Positions 39,771-48,325 of a stretch of 64,000 nucleotides of DNA are shown in pieces; the first letter of the stretch is position 1; the number at the start of each line of letters is the position of its first letter. Below the pieces are notes generated by a model. It did no database searches. It was not told the origin of the DNA and was given only the letters and a program-made list of their open reading frames with translations. A program made the translations under genes and the position numbers. This stretch comes from Paludibacter sp. 47-17 (GTDB taxonomy: Bacteria > Bacteroidota > Bacteroidia > Bacteroidales > Paludibacteraceae), in assembly GCA_001898935.1 (NCBI GenBank), contig MKVT01000018.1, positions 1 to 64,000 on the forward strand. Reading direction: 5' to 3'.

Positions 39771-40184
39771 TTATTTCTTCTTACCTTTTGCCGGAGCTGC
39801 TGCTGGCTGTCCTGGTTTCGGACGTTTCGCACCGTACTTCGAACGACGTTGTTTGCGACCGTTAACACCTGCGGTGTCGAGCGTTCCGCGAACAATGTGA
39901 TAACGTACTCCCGGAAGGTCTTTTACACGACCGCCACGTACCATCACAATCGAGTGTTCCTGCAGGTTGTGTCCTTCGCCCGGAATGTAAGCATTCACTT
40001 CCTTCTGATTCGTCAAACGTACACGCGCTACTTTACGCATGGCCGAGTTTGGCTTCTTAGGAGTCGTGGTGTACACACGAACGCAAACACCTCGCCGCTG
40101 TGGACATGAATCCAACGCCGGAGACTTGCTCTTGTCGATCAGTTCTGCTCTTCCTTTTCTAACTAATTGTTGAATTGTAGGCAT
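39771..40184 (-). CDS. rpsL: 30S ribosomal protein S12
   Basis: The 137-residue S12 monitors codon-anticodon pairing. The decoding loop [12 protein letters not shown] has the wild-type lysine at 43, and GRVKDLPGV has the second lysine, so no classical streptomycin-resistance change is seen. The tail ([13 protein letters not shown]) is an extension. It is the first gene of the super-operon, downstream of a clear promoter. Confidence 0.98.
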   Translation of the reverse strand: MPTIQQLVRKGRAELIDKSKSPALDSCPQRRGVCVRVYTTTPKKPNSAMRKVARVRLTNQKEVNAYIPGEGHNLQEHSIVMVRGGRVKDLPGVRYHIVRGTLDTAGVNGRKQRRSKYGAKRPKPGQPAAAPAKGKKK

Positions 40185-40250
40185 CTCAATTTTGTTTTAA
40201 ACTTTAATTAACTTATTTATATGATTTTGGTATATACCCAAAATGGGCTG

Positions 40251-40280
40251 CAAAGTTACAAAAAGATTTTTATCCAACAA
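40251..40280 (-). promoter_or_regulatory. promoter of the ribosomal super-operon
   Basis: The minus strand has TTG (40280-40278), a 19-base spacer and TAACTTTG (40258-40251), a close match to the Bacteroidetes consensus. The leader to the rpsL ATG is about 65 bases. The remaining 100 bases up to the AraC stop show no hairpin. Confidence 0.75.
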
Positions 40281-40386
40281 ACCTTTTTGCATAAATATTT
40301 TCCTTTTTGAGGTTGAAAATCAGCATGAGTCGAAGCCCCGATACGCTCTTCTTCCTTTTCCGGCAACCATCCACCGTACTTCGAAT

Positions 40387-41265
40387 TTATTCGTGCAAGG
40401 GCGCACGATGCCGCACCTGCTGCGGCGACTGACCTGTGAATTTCTTAAACATGGTCGAAAATTGATTCGACGAAGAATAATGGAGCATGTAGGCGATCTC
40501 CTTTACCGACAAGGTGGTCTCGGTAAGCAACTCGCGGGCTTTTTCCATGCGTAATTCATTCTGATACCTGGCGGGAGCTACTTCGGCGTACTTCTTGAAA
40601 TTCTTACGGAATGTGGTATAGCTGATGTTTAAACGGGAAGCTATCTCCTGCGGCGACACCCCGGTAAACACATTCTCATTCATCAATATCTTGGCTTGCT
40701 CGATCAGCTGCTTTTCACGGCGCTCCTGTACATTATTACGCGTTTCGGCAATCACCAGCCCGAGTATGTGAAGTAAAATCCCGGAAAGATATACCTGCGA
40801 CGATTTCAAACCGTTGCGCACGACATCGATCGATCGCTGAAACAAACGCAACAACTCTTCGTTGAACCCGGCTTCAACCACCTGATACTCGTTGATAAAA
40901 AGCGTCTTTATTAATTGGTGATACAAGGCGTCGGCCTCAAAGCGAATGAAATATTCTTTCCAGACCTGGTTGCTCTCATGGTAATACTGATATTTCTGAT
41001 TGGGCAGGATCATCAGAATATTACCCCGCTCGATACGCGTCTCCGCCCCCCCCTCAAAACAGACATAACCCAAACCTTTGGTAATGTAAATCAGTTTAAA
41101 CTCGTCGGCTACACGACCTTTTTTGAAATGATACCGATGGTCGCTCACCTGACTTGCCCGCGACTGATCGACCTCGGCCTGAATGGTCTTCACCCCTACC
41201 GAATTCACCGACAATCCGAAATTAAGCCGGTGATCGTCCCTGGTTGTAAACTCCGACTGATTCAT
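40387..41265 (-). CDS. AraC-family transcriptional regulator
   Basis: The 292-residue regulator has an N-terminal cupin-like ligand domain (about 20-165) and a C-terminal double helix-turn-helix (about 190-288). The first HTH is SPQEIASRLNISYTTFRKNF and the second is SVKEIAYMLHYSSSNQFSTMF. Such proteins usually activate sugar or substrate-use genes. Its start overlaps the end of the symporter gene by 4 bases, so it is the last gene of a three-gene unit and probably controls that unit. The ligand is unknown. Confidence 0.85.
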   Translation of the reverse strand: MNQSEFTTRDDHRLNFGLSVNSVGVKTIQAEVDQSRASQVSDHRYHFKKGRVADEFKLIYITKGLGYVCFEGGAETRIERGNILMILPNQKYQYYHESNQVWKEYFIRFEADALYHQLIKTLFINEYQVVEAGFNEELLRLFQRSIDVVRNGLKSSQVYLSGILLHILGLVIAETRNNVQERREKQLIEQAKILMNENVFTGVSPQEIASRLNISYTTFRKNFKKYAEVAPARYQNELRMEKARELLTETTLSVKEIAYMLHYSSSNQFSTMFKKFTGQSPQQVRHRAPLHE

Positions 41266-42491
41266 TTCTCTTGCCTACTCATATGATCGACTACCACCGC
41301 ACATGCTGCATCGCCCGTAATATTCAGCACCGTACGCAACATATCGAAAACCCGGTCGAGCGCATAGAGCAACGGTAGTCCTTCAACCGGAATACCCGCC
41401 GATACCAGCACGGCAACTACCAGCAAAGTGGGCCCGGGAACTCCGGCCTGACCAATCGAACCAATGGTGGAAGTGATCGTAATGGCTATGTATTGAGCTG
41501 CCGTGAGCTCAATACCGTACAACTGAGCAAAAAACAGCGCAACAAGCGTATAATAAATCGCACTCCCCGTCATATTGATCGTAGCACCAAGCGGTACCAC
41601 AAAAGCGGTTGTCTCCTTACTCACCCCCAATCTCTCTTCACAGGTTTTCAACGTGACAGGCAAGGTGGCCAGCGACGATGATGTCGACAGCGCTACCAGC
41701 TGCGGCCGAAGCATTTCTTTAAAAAACACCGACAATCTGATGCCTGAAAACAGACGCAAGGTGAGCGGATACATCCCGGCAAACAACAAAACAGCCGCCA
41801 GTATATTCGCCCAAAACAAATTAACGACTTTCATCAGCAAATCATAACCAAACGAGCCGGTTGCATCGGCCATCAGACCAAAAACACCGATCGGGGCCAC
41901 CCACATCACCTTGCCGATGCACCAGATCAACGCTTCCAGCAGCGTGTTGAACGCCTTTACCACTCCTTCCTTACGCGAAGCAGGAAGCGAACTCAGACCA
42001 AAACCGAAAAACAAACCGAAAAAAATCAAATGCAGAATATTGCCTTCGGCCATCGATTGGAGCGGATTGGTGGGAATTACCGATAATAACATCGGCCAGA
42101 ATTCCATCTTCTCGGCCTGCAGCGAATAGCTTTCGGTAGGAATAAACGAACGAATCATCTCGATCGGGATCCCGGCACCCGGCTGCAGCCATCCTCCCAC
42201 AAAAAATGCGATCGCAATTGAAACCACCGTGGTGACTATTATATATACTATGGTCACAATACCGATTCTGCCCGCCGAATTGGTTGCTCCGAGCGAAGCC
42301 GACCCAGCCACAATGGATACGAACACCAAAGGCACCACCAACATCTTAATAAGCTGAATAAACAAGGTACCCAGCGGCGCAAAAAGCGCGGCCGACTCGC
42401 CCATAAGGCGACCCACCACAATTCCCAGCACCATGGCAATCAAAATCTGAATACTTAAATCCCCGGCAATTTTCTTAAAATTGAATGTCAT
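41262..42491 (-). CDS. dicarboxylate/amino acid:cation symporter (DAACS family)
   Basis: The 409-residue inner-membrane carrier is of the GltP/DctA type. Family motifs are LIKMLVVPLVFVSIVAG (helix 2), the serine-rich STSSSLATLPVTL hairpin, NMTGSAIYY (helix 7) and NITGDA (helix 8). It probably co-transports glutamate, aspartate or a C4-dicarboxylate with Na+ or H+. In many members NMTGT precedes the substrate site; here Thr is Ser. It overlaps both neighbours by 4 bases. Confidence 0.9.
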   Translation of the reverse strand: MTFNFKKIAGDLSIQILIAMVLGIVVGRLMGESAALFAPLGTLFIQLIKMLVVPLVFVSIVAGSASLGATNSAGRIGIVTIVYIIVTTVVSIAIAFFVGGWLQPGAGIPIEMIRSFIPTESYSLQAEKMEFWPMLLSVIPTNPLQSMAEGNILHLIFFGLFFGFGLSSLPASRKEGVVKAFNTLLEALIWCIGKVMWVAPIGVFGLMADATGSFGYDLLMKVVNLFWANILAAVLLFAGMYPLTLRLFSGIRLSVFFKEMLRPQLVALSTSSSLATLPVTLKTCEERLGVSKETTAFVVPLGATINMTGSAIYYTLVALFFAQLYGIELTAAQYIAITITSTIGSIGQAGVPGPTLLVVAVLVSAGIPVEGLPLLYALDRVFDMLRTVLNITGDAACAVVVDHMSRQEK

Positions 42492-43705
42492 ACAATATTT
42501 GATTTTCGGTAAAGATAACGGACTGTCGACAACAGCATGGCCGCAATAAGCAGCAAAAGTACAAAAAATACCAGATAACTATTATCCTTACTTACCAGAT
42601 TGAGCAACGAAAACAAAAGCGTACCCGCCAAAACAAAAACAAAGACCATAATATTCATATAGGCCAGCAACTGGCCTGCCTGCCGCCCGGCCTCCGACTG
42701 CTGGATATGCGACAACCAGGGCACCTGGTAAAATCCTCCTGCCAGCGCCACCACACTCACAACAAAGCCAAACGCCCATGCCCCCGCCGGCACCGCAGCC
42801 AACACAGCCATCCCCAGGGCCATCCCCGACAAACCAAGCAACAGCAATGTCTTTTTACCCCAGCGTTTTTGTACAATTCCCGCCACCCAGTTCCCGATAA
42901 TAATTCCCACAGCTGCCATCGACATTATAAGGCCTGTCGCTGTATTCGACACCCGAAGCACCATGGTGGCATGTACGATAATGTTCATTTGAAGCATCCC
43001 TCCTATCATCCAGAAAAACGAGACTCCCGCCACCGCACGGTTCACACCGGGATACCGAAGGGCCAGACGGTAACTGGAACGGATAAAACGGAATGGATTC
43101 AAATGCACTTTACCCTCAGCTCCGGTCCTCACCGGCAACTCGTCAACCCTTAACAAAGCAACTACCAGGTAACCAAAGGCGGCAACCCCGATAAACAAAC
43201 ATACCAACCACCCCACACGGTAACTATCGCTCAGGGCAGCCGCAACTAGGGTACCGGTTAGAATCCCGAGAAATGCCATGGCCTCGAATATTCCGCTTCC
43301 CTTCGCACTCCCTTCTACTCCTCCAATATCACGTATCAATCCGTACTTTGCCGGCGAATACAAACAACTCTGTATGCCCATCAGCAATACTGCTGCAAGC
43401 GCTACGTACACATTCTCAATCAGAAATGCCAATGAAGCCAGCGCCATGATGGGAAATTCGATCAGCTTAAACCACCTGAAAACGGCCTGCTTCGAATACA
43501 AAACAGCCCAACGGCCGCCGAGTGGCGATAAAAACAAATAGGGAACGATCAGCGCCCCCGACACAAGGGCGACCAGCTGCGAGCGGCTCAACCATTCGGG
43601 AAGCGACCAGCCTATGGCAATAAATAAAATAGCATTCTTCAACAAGTTGTCGTTGAAGACACCTGCAAAGTTGCCGGAAAACAAAAAGAGCCACTGCTTG
43701 TTCAT
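42488..43705 (-). CDS. MFS transporter (LplT-like)
   Basis: The 405-residue protein has twelve predicted transmembrane helices. The N-terminal FAGVFNDNLLKNAILF and the SCLYSPAKYGLIRDIGG segment are like those of lysophospholipid transporter LplT and its relatives. In E. coli, LplT flips lysophospholipids inward for re-acylation. No Aas acyltransferase is next to it, so the substrate is uncertain. It is the first gene of the operon with the symporter and AraC genes. Confidence 0.75.
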   Translation of the reverse strand: MNKQWLFLFSGNFAGVFNDNLLKNAILFIAIGWSLPEWLSRSQLVALVSGALIVPYLFLSPLGGRWAVLYSKQAVFRWFKLIEFPIMALASLAFLIENVYVALAAVLLMGIQSCLYSPAKYGLIRDIGGVEGSAKGSGIFEAMAFLGILTGTLVAAALSDSYRVGWLVCLFIGVAAFGYLVVALLRVDELPVRTGAEGKVHLNPFRFIRSSYRLALRYPGVNRAVAGVSFFWMIGGMLQMNIIVHATMVLRVSNTATGLIMSMAAVGIIIGNWVAGIVQKRWGKKTLLLLGLSGMALGMAVLAAVPAGAWAFGFVVSVVALAGGFYQVPWLSHIQQSEAGRQAGQLLAYMNIMVFVFVLAGTLLFSLLNLVSKDNSYLVFFVLLLLIAAMLLSTVRYLYRKSNIV

Positions 43706-43728
43706 ATTATGCGCTTGTTAAACCCGCA

Positions 43729-43759
43729 CAAAAATACGATTTTAATACTTCAGCAGCAA
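43729..43759 (-). promoter_or_regulatory. promoter of the MFS/symporter/AraC operon
   Basis: The minus strand shows TTG (43759-43757), a 20-base spacer and TATTTTTG (43736-43729), 24 bases before the MFS ATG. Confidence 0.65.
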
Positions 43760-43814
43760 GTTACCGATTGAAGCGTCCAAAACCCGCTCAAATTAACTAC
43801 AAATCCGTAGTTTT

Positions 43815-43828
43815 AACATTAAAATGTT
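43815..43828. promoter_or_regulatory. dyad upstream of rprX, possible operator
   Basis: AACATT-AA-AATGTT is a perfect 6-bp dyad in the 220-base divergent gap. A related TTTTAAC half-site recurs at 43891-43897, close to the rprX promoter. Autoregulation by RprY is possible but unproven. Confidence 0.3.
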
Positions 43829-43911
43829 ATAACTATTAAATTAATACGGAATTGGCAGTTATATTATGTTAATCTTTAAGGAGATATACATTTTAACGTT
43901 TTAATAAGTCC

Positions 43912-43919
43912 TATATTTG
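43912..43919 (+). promoter_or_regulatory. -7 promoter element of rprXY
   Basis: TATATTTG matches TAnnTTTG and lies only 7 bases before the ATG at 43927, so the transcript would be nearly leaderless. The -33 region is AT-rich without a clear TTTG. Confidence 0.65.
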
Positions 43920-43926
43920 TGGTGTT

Positions 43927-45471
43927 ATGAAAAAAACAACCATCGTCATATTAATCCTTTCAATGCTTTTCACCTTCATCAGCCTTACGCTGATCCAGGC
44001 CCGGTATGTCATGGTAAATGCCGAAATGATTGAAAATCAATTCAATGAAAGCGTAAAACGAAGCCTTTACCAAACAGTAAGACTGGTGGAAGAAAACGAA
44101 GCGCTCGAATACATGGCGCTTACGCTCGAAGGCGCCGACTACCACAAGAACCCCAACAAAATCACCAACCTAACCGATCTGCATTCCGGACTCAAAAACC
44201 CTATCGACACCACGAACCGCCGGCTCGAAGTAACCACCCAGCGCATCGAAAAACCGGAAATAAAACTCTCGACACACCACGGGAAAGCAACGATCGAAGA
44301 AACTTCACGTTATCTTCAGAATAAATTCCGGGAAAATTTCTCCCGCTCGAAAACCATACTCGACCAGGCGGTGTTCAGATGGCTGCGCGAAAAAGACCAG
44401 AAAGACATCAGCGAACGGGTCAATTTCGCCGAACTCAACTCCATCATTGAAAAGTACTTACTGAGCAACGGCATCGACCTTCCATTCTACTACAGCATAG
44501 TGGACAAATTCGGCAATGAGATTTACAGCTGCGACAAGGACTTCCATACGCCTCAACACGGGCACAGCCAGAATTTTTACACTCAAAAACTTTTTCCTTC
44601 CGAAAGCACTACCAAGGAAGCTTTTCTGGAAGTAACCTTTCCGACAAAGAAAAACTATATCATGAGCTCAATGGGACTTTTATATCCTTCCATTATATTA
44701 GTTCTGTTAATATTACTCATCTTCATTGTCGCTCTTATTGTTATTTTTAAACAAAAACAGTTGAACAATATTAAGAATGATTTTGTTAATAACATGACGC
44801 ATGAGTTAAAAACACCTATATCCAGCATTTCGCTGGCATCGCAGATGCTTCAGGACCCGGTGGTCGGTAAAACACCCGAAACCCTGAAACATATCTCCAA
44901 GGTAATTCTCGACGAAACCAGCCGGCTGAGTCGCATGGTGGAAGAGGTATTAAAACTATCGCTCTTTGAATCGGAAAAACAAACCTATAAAATGCGGGAG
45001 CTGAATGTGAACGATTTAATTGCTCATACTTCTGAAATCTTCTCGCTAAAGATAGCCAGCAAAGGGGGCAAGCTGACAACCGTACTGAATGCAACCGACG
45101 ACTGGGTAATGGCCGATGAGGTTCATTTCACGAACGTGATCCACAACCTCATGGACAATGCGCTGAAATACAGCGACAAGCCACTGCTGCTGACATTAGA
45201 AACCTGGAATGAAAAAGACAAACTGATGATCAGCATAGAAGACAATGGAATCGGAATTCCGAAAGAAGATCTGAAACGGGTGTTCGAGAAATTCTACCGG
45301 GTGCCGACCGGCAACAAGCACAACGTAAAAGGTTTCGGTCTCGGACTGGCCTATGTTAAACGAATCATTAACGAACATAAAGGTACTATTAAGATCGAAA
45401 GCGAACTGAATATAGGAACCAAATTTATAATAGCATTACCAACACTAAAAAGTTTCGATTATGAACGATGA
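43927..45471 (+). CDS. rprX: RprX-like sensor histidine kinase
   Basis: The 514-residue inner-membrane kinase has transmembrane helices at about 5-24 and 247-270. These enclose a periplasmic sensor region of about 220 residues. HisKA has MTHELKTPI (His292), and the HATPase domain has NLMDNALKYS, DNGIGI and GFGLGL. Length and layout match RprX of Bacteroides fragilis, a kinase linked there to tetracycline-resistance effects and stress. It overlaps rprY by 11 bases, so the two are co-translated. Confidence 0.85.
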   Translation: MKKTTIVILILSMLFTFISLTLIQARYVMVNAEMIENQFNESVKRSLYQTVRLVEENEALEYMALTLEGADYHKNPNKITNLTDLHSGLKNPIDTTNRRLEVTTQRIEKPEIKLSTHHGKATIEETSRYLQNKFRENFSRSKTILDQAVFRWLREKDQKDISERVNFAELNSIIEKYLLSNGIDLPFYYSIVDKFGNEIYSCDKDFHTPQHGHSQNFYTQKLFPSESTTKEAFLEVTFPTKKNYIMSSMGLLYPSIILVLLILLIFIVALIVIFKQKQLNNIKNDFVNNMTHELKTPISSISLASQMLQDPVVGKTPETLKHISKVILDETSRLSRMVEEVLKLSLFESEKQTYKMRELNVNDLIAHTSEIFSLKIASKGGKLTTVLNATDDWVMADEVHFTNVIHNLMDNALKYSDKPLLLTLETWNEKDKLMISIEDNGIGIPKEDLKRVFEKFYRVPTGNKHNVKGFGLGLAYVKRIINEHKGTIKIESELNIGTKFIIALPTLKSFDYER

Positions 45472-46165
45472 AAAAGTAAAAATTTTATTGTGCGAGGACG
45501 ATGAAAACCTCGGCATGTTATTGCGCGAATATTTACAAACCAAGGGTTATGATGCCGATCTGCAACCCGATGGCGAAGCCGGTTACAAAGCATTCACAAA
45601 GAACAAATACGATTTATGCGTGTTCGACGTAATGATGCCTAAAAAAGATGGATTCGCCCTGGCTGCCGACATCCGCAACATTAATTCGGAAGTTCCTATT
45701 ATTTTCCTTACCGCCAAATCGATGAAGGAAGATATCCTGCAAGGTTTCAAACTGGGTGCCGACGATTATTTATCGAAACCATTCAGCATGGAAGAGCTAC
45801 TTTCGCGGATTGAATCGATCTTACGTCGCGTGAAAGGCAAAAAAGTAAAAGATGTAGTCGTATTCAACATCGGAGGTTTCGTATTTGATGCACAGAAACA
45901 GGTGCTTACCTATGACGGTGAAACTAAAAAACTCACCACCAAGGAATCGGAATTACTGCGTTTATTGGCATCCAATGCCAACAGTATCCTCGAAAGAAAT
46001 TACGCATTAAAATCGATCTGGGAAGACGACAACTATTTCAACGCCCGCAGTATGGATGTGTATATTACCAAACTGCGTAAATTACTGAAAGACGATCCGA
46101 ACGTAGCCATCATCAACATTCATGGCAAAGGTTACAAACTCATTACTCCTCAGGCAGGAGAGTAA
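45461..46165 (+). CDS. rprY: RprY-like OmpR-family response regulator
   Basis: The 234-residue regulator has a receiver domain (1-125, acidic pair EDD, Asp56 in FDVMMPKKDG, Lys in SKPFSM) and a winged-helix DNA-binding domain (about 140-232, ending YITKLRKLLK then IHGKGYKLI). It is the expected partner of RprX and probably controls its own operon and envelope or redox-stress genes. A strong terminator follows the stop codon. Confidence 0.88.
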   Translation: MNDEKVKILLCEDDENLGMLLREYLQTKGYDADLQPDGEAGYKAFTKNKYDLCVFDVMMPKKDGFALAADIRNINSEVPIIFLTAKSMKEDILQGFKLGADDYLSKPFSMEELLSRIESILRRVKGKKVKDVVVFNIGGFVFDAQKQVLTYDGETKKLTTKESELLRLLASNANSILERNYALKSIWEDDNYFNARSMDVYITKLRKLLKDDPNVAIINIHGKGYKLITPQAGE

Positions 46166-46167
46166 AT

Positions 46168-46195
46168 AAAAAAACCGGCTGAGCCGGTTTTTTTA
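46168..46195. terminator. bidirectional terminator between rprY and mutL
   Basis: AAAACCGGCT / GCCGGTTTT with a 2-3 base loop, an A-run before and seven T after. It overlaps the mutL stop codon, so both convergent genes probably end here. Confidence 0.85.
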
Positions 46196-48004
46196 TTTAA
46201 ACCGATTGGCCAGCTCTTCCTGGCTGATGATGATCATGATAGTACGGCCGTCGGGGGTATGCTGATGCTGCGGACAGGCGAACAACTGTTCGGTAAGATG
46301 CGCCATTTCTTCATTCGACATCCGCCCCACCGCCGGTATGGCCGATGACTCGGCCAGCGAAAGAGCCAGCTCTTCCCTGATCTTTTCTCCCGAATCGCCA
46401 TAGGAATTCTTCACTCTCACCAACATATCGCTGATGAGTGGAATCACTTTTTCCGACGATCGCAATTGCGACGCTATTCCTCTCACCATCAACCGGCAAC
46501 CATCCTCCAGTTCGGTATCAAAGCCTAGCACACGTAAATCGTCACGAATCTGTTCGAAAAAAGGCAGCTCTTCGGGCATCAATTCAATGTATTCGGGAAA
46601 CAGGAGCTGTTGCGAAAATCCTTTACGCTGCGAGAGTTCTTTCATATATTCATCAAACAGCACCCGGATATGCGCTCTTCGCTGGTCGATCACCAGCATA
46701 CCCGACTTAACCGAGGTAAGAATATACCTGTCCTTCATCTGAAAATAAACCCCCGACGTCTCGACATCTTCATGCAATTGCTGTTGCGAAGAAGGGCCGG
46801 GTGGTTCCGGTTGCGAACGGTCAAAATTCTCGTTCTGCCGGAACAAGGCTTCCCAGTTGACCGACGGCCTGGAATAGGAATGCCCACTGCTCTGAAAAGG
46901 GTTGTAAGCAGGGTTAAAACTGGTTTGAGGCTGCACAACCGGCATATCGGGCCGCAGCACCGGAATCTCCGACGATTCGTCGCGATCGAAGTCAATAGAA
47001 GGCACCACATTGAATTTCCCTAACGATTCCTTTACAGCAGCCGAAAGAATCGACCAGATGGCCTGCTCGTTTTCGAACTTGATCTCTGTTTTGGTAGGAT
47101 GAATATTGATATCGATTGTTTCGGGATCAACTTCAAAGTAAATAAAGTAATGAGGATTCTCGCCGGCAGGAATCAACTGGCTATAGGCCATCATCACAGC
47201 CTTATGAAAATAGGGATGACGCATATAGCGTCCGTTGACAAAGAAGTATTGATGGGCCGACTTTTGAGCCGATTCGGGTCGTCCCACAAAGCCTTTTAAC
47301 GAAACCAGCGAAGTGCCGGCTTCAATATCCAACAGCTGCTGGCTCATTTTACGACGGGCATTCCCGAAAACCTGGTCGATTCGCACTTTCAGGTTCGATT
47401 CCTGAAGATGAAACACCTCTTCGTCGCCATCGTAAAAATAAAATTCGATCCCGGGGTTGACAAGCACGATACGGTAAAATTCGTTGAGCAGGTGAGTTTT
47501 CTCTACGCTATCGCTTTTAAGAAAACGACGGCGGGCCGGAACGTTGAAAAACAGATTTTTAACCTGGAAAGTAGTCCCTTTATCGCACTGAACAGCTTCC
47601 TGACGAACCATCCGGCTCCCCGCAATCTCGATAAAAGTGCCTAATTCACTTTCGGCCTGCCTGCTGCGCATCTCCACCTGGGCAACTGCAGCAATAGAAG
47701 CGAGCGCTTCGCCGCGAAAGCCCATGGTACGAATATGGAAAAGGTCCTGCGCATCGGTAATCTTGGATGTGGCATGCCGTTCGAAAGCCATTCGGGCATC
47801 GGTATCGCTCATCCCTTTTCCATTGTCGGAAACAGCAATCAAGGTCCGGCCGGCGTCTTTAATAACCACACGAACCGACGTCGCGCCTGCATCCAGCGCA
47901 TTTTCAACCAATTCCTTCAACACCGAAGCCGGGCGTTGAATCACCTCACCGGCAGCTATCTGATTAGCTACGGCATCGGACAATAACCTGATTATATCGC
48001 TCAT
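46193..48004 (-). CDS. mutL: DNA mismatch repair protein MutL
   Basis: The 603-residue protein has a full N-terminal GHKL ATPase: ELVENALDAGATSV (motif I), DNGKGM (motif II) and TMGFRGEALASI (motif III). A Pro/Ser/Gln-rich linker follows (about 355-410), then a C-terminal dimerisation domain. In nicking MutL proteins this domain carries DQHA(x)2E(x)4E. Here the segment reads DQRRAHIRVLFDE (Asp440), with Arg for His and no Glu at the first acidic position. The CPHGRP-like motif is also changed (CPQHQHTPDGR). The endonuclease site is therefore probably lost or altered, while mismatch-repair ATPase function is intact. It follows a small membrane protein gene by 17 bases. Confidence 0.92.
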   Translation of the reverse strand: MSDIIRLLSDAVANQIAAGEVIQRPASVLKELVENALDAGATSVRVVIKDAGRTLIAVSDNGKGMSDTDARMAFERHATSKITDAQDLFHIRTMGFRGEALASIAAVAQVEMRSRQAESELGTFIEIAGSRMVRQEAVQCDKGTTFQVKNLFFNVPARRRFLKSDSVEKTHLLNEFYRIVLVNPGIEFYFYDGDEEVFHLQESNLKVRIDQVFGNARRKMSQQLLDIEAGTSLVSLKGFVGRPESAQKSAHQYFFVNGRYMRHPYFHKAVMMAYSQLIPAGENPHYFIYFEVDPETIDINIHPTKTEIKFENEQAIWSILSAAVKESLGKFNVVPSIDFDRDESSEIPVLRPDMPVVQPQTSFNPAYNPFQSSGHSYSRPSVNWEALFRQNENFDRSQPEPPGPSSQQQLHEDVETSGVYFQMKDRYILTSVKSGMLVIDQRRAHIRVLFDEYMKELSQRKGFSQQLLFPEYIELMPEELPFFEQIRDDLRVLGFDTELEDGCRLMVRGIASQLRSSEKVIPLISDMLVRVKNSYGDSGEKIREELALSLAESSAIPAVGRMSNEEMAHLTEQLFACPQHQHTPDGRTIMIIISQEELANRFK

Positions 48005-48021
48005 CTGATGATCAGCTGATA

Positions 48022-48297
48022 TTACGAAATCAAGAAATACATCACCAGGAGAAGAATAACGATGATCACCACCAGCCGGATATTCGAACTCATTACCGAC
48101 GATCGGCGTTCGCCCCGGCGCTGATTGGCCATTTCACGGAAAGTACCCCGCTGGATGATTCGTTTGTATCCCCCATCCTGCTCATCCGGCCGATCATTCA
48201 TCTTCTGTTCCCTTTCCTTTTGCGCTTCCTTCTTCGGATCGTAATAAATATACCGGTACTTGTACTGCAACGGTTTATGCAAACTAAAAAAACCCAT
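48022..48297 (-). CDS. small membrane protein of unknown function
   Basis: The 91-residue product has a charged, Arg/Lys/Glu-rich cytoplasmic N-terminus (YYDPKKEAQKEREQK) and one hydrophobic C-terminal helix (about 70-90, LVVIIVILLLVMYFLIS). This makes it a likely tail-anchored protein. ATG 48297 (MGFFSLHKPLQYKYRY) is preferred over 48306. It lies between the manC and mutL genes on the same strand. Its closeness to mutL may be conserved in Bacteroidetes, but no function can be assigned. Confidence 0.75.
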   Translation of the reverse strand: MGFFSLHKPLQYKYRYIYYDPKKEAQKEREQKMNDRPDEQDGGYKRIIQRGTFREMANQRRGERRSSVMSSNIRLVVIIVILLLVMYFLIS

Positions 48298-48325
48298 AAC
48301 TGACACTCTAAAATTTCCTAATCAC

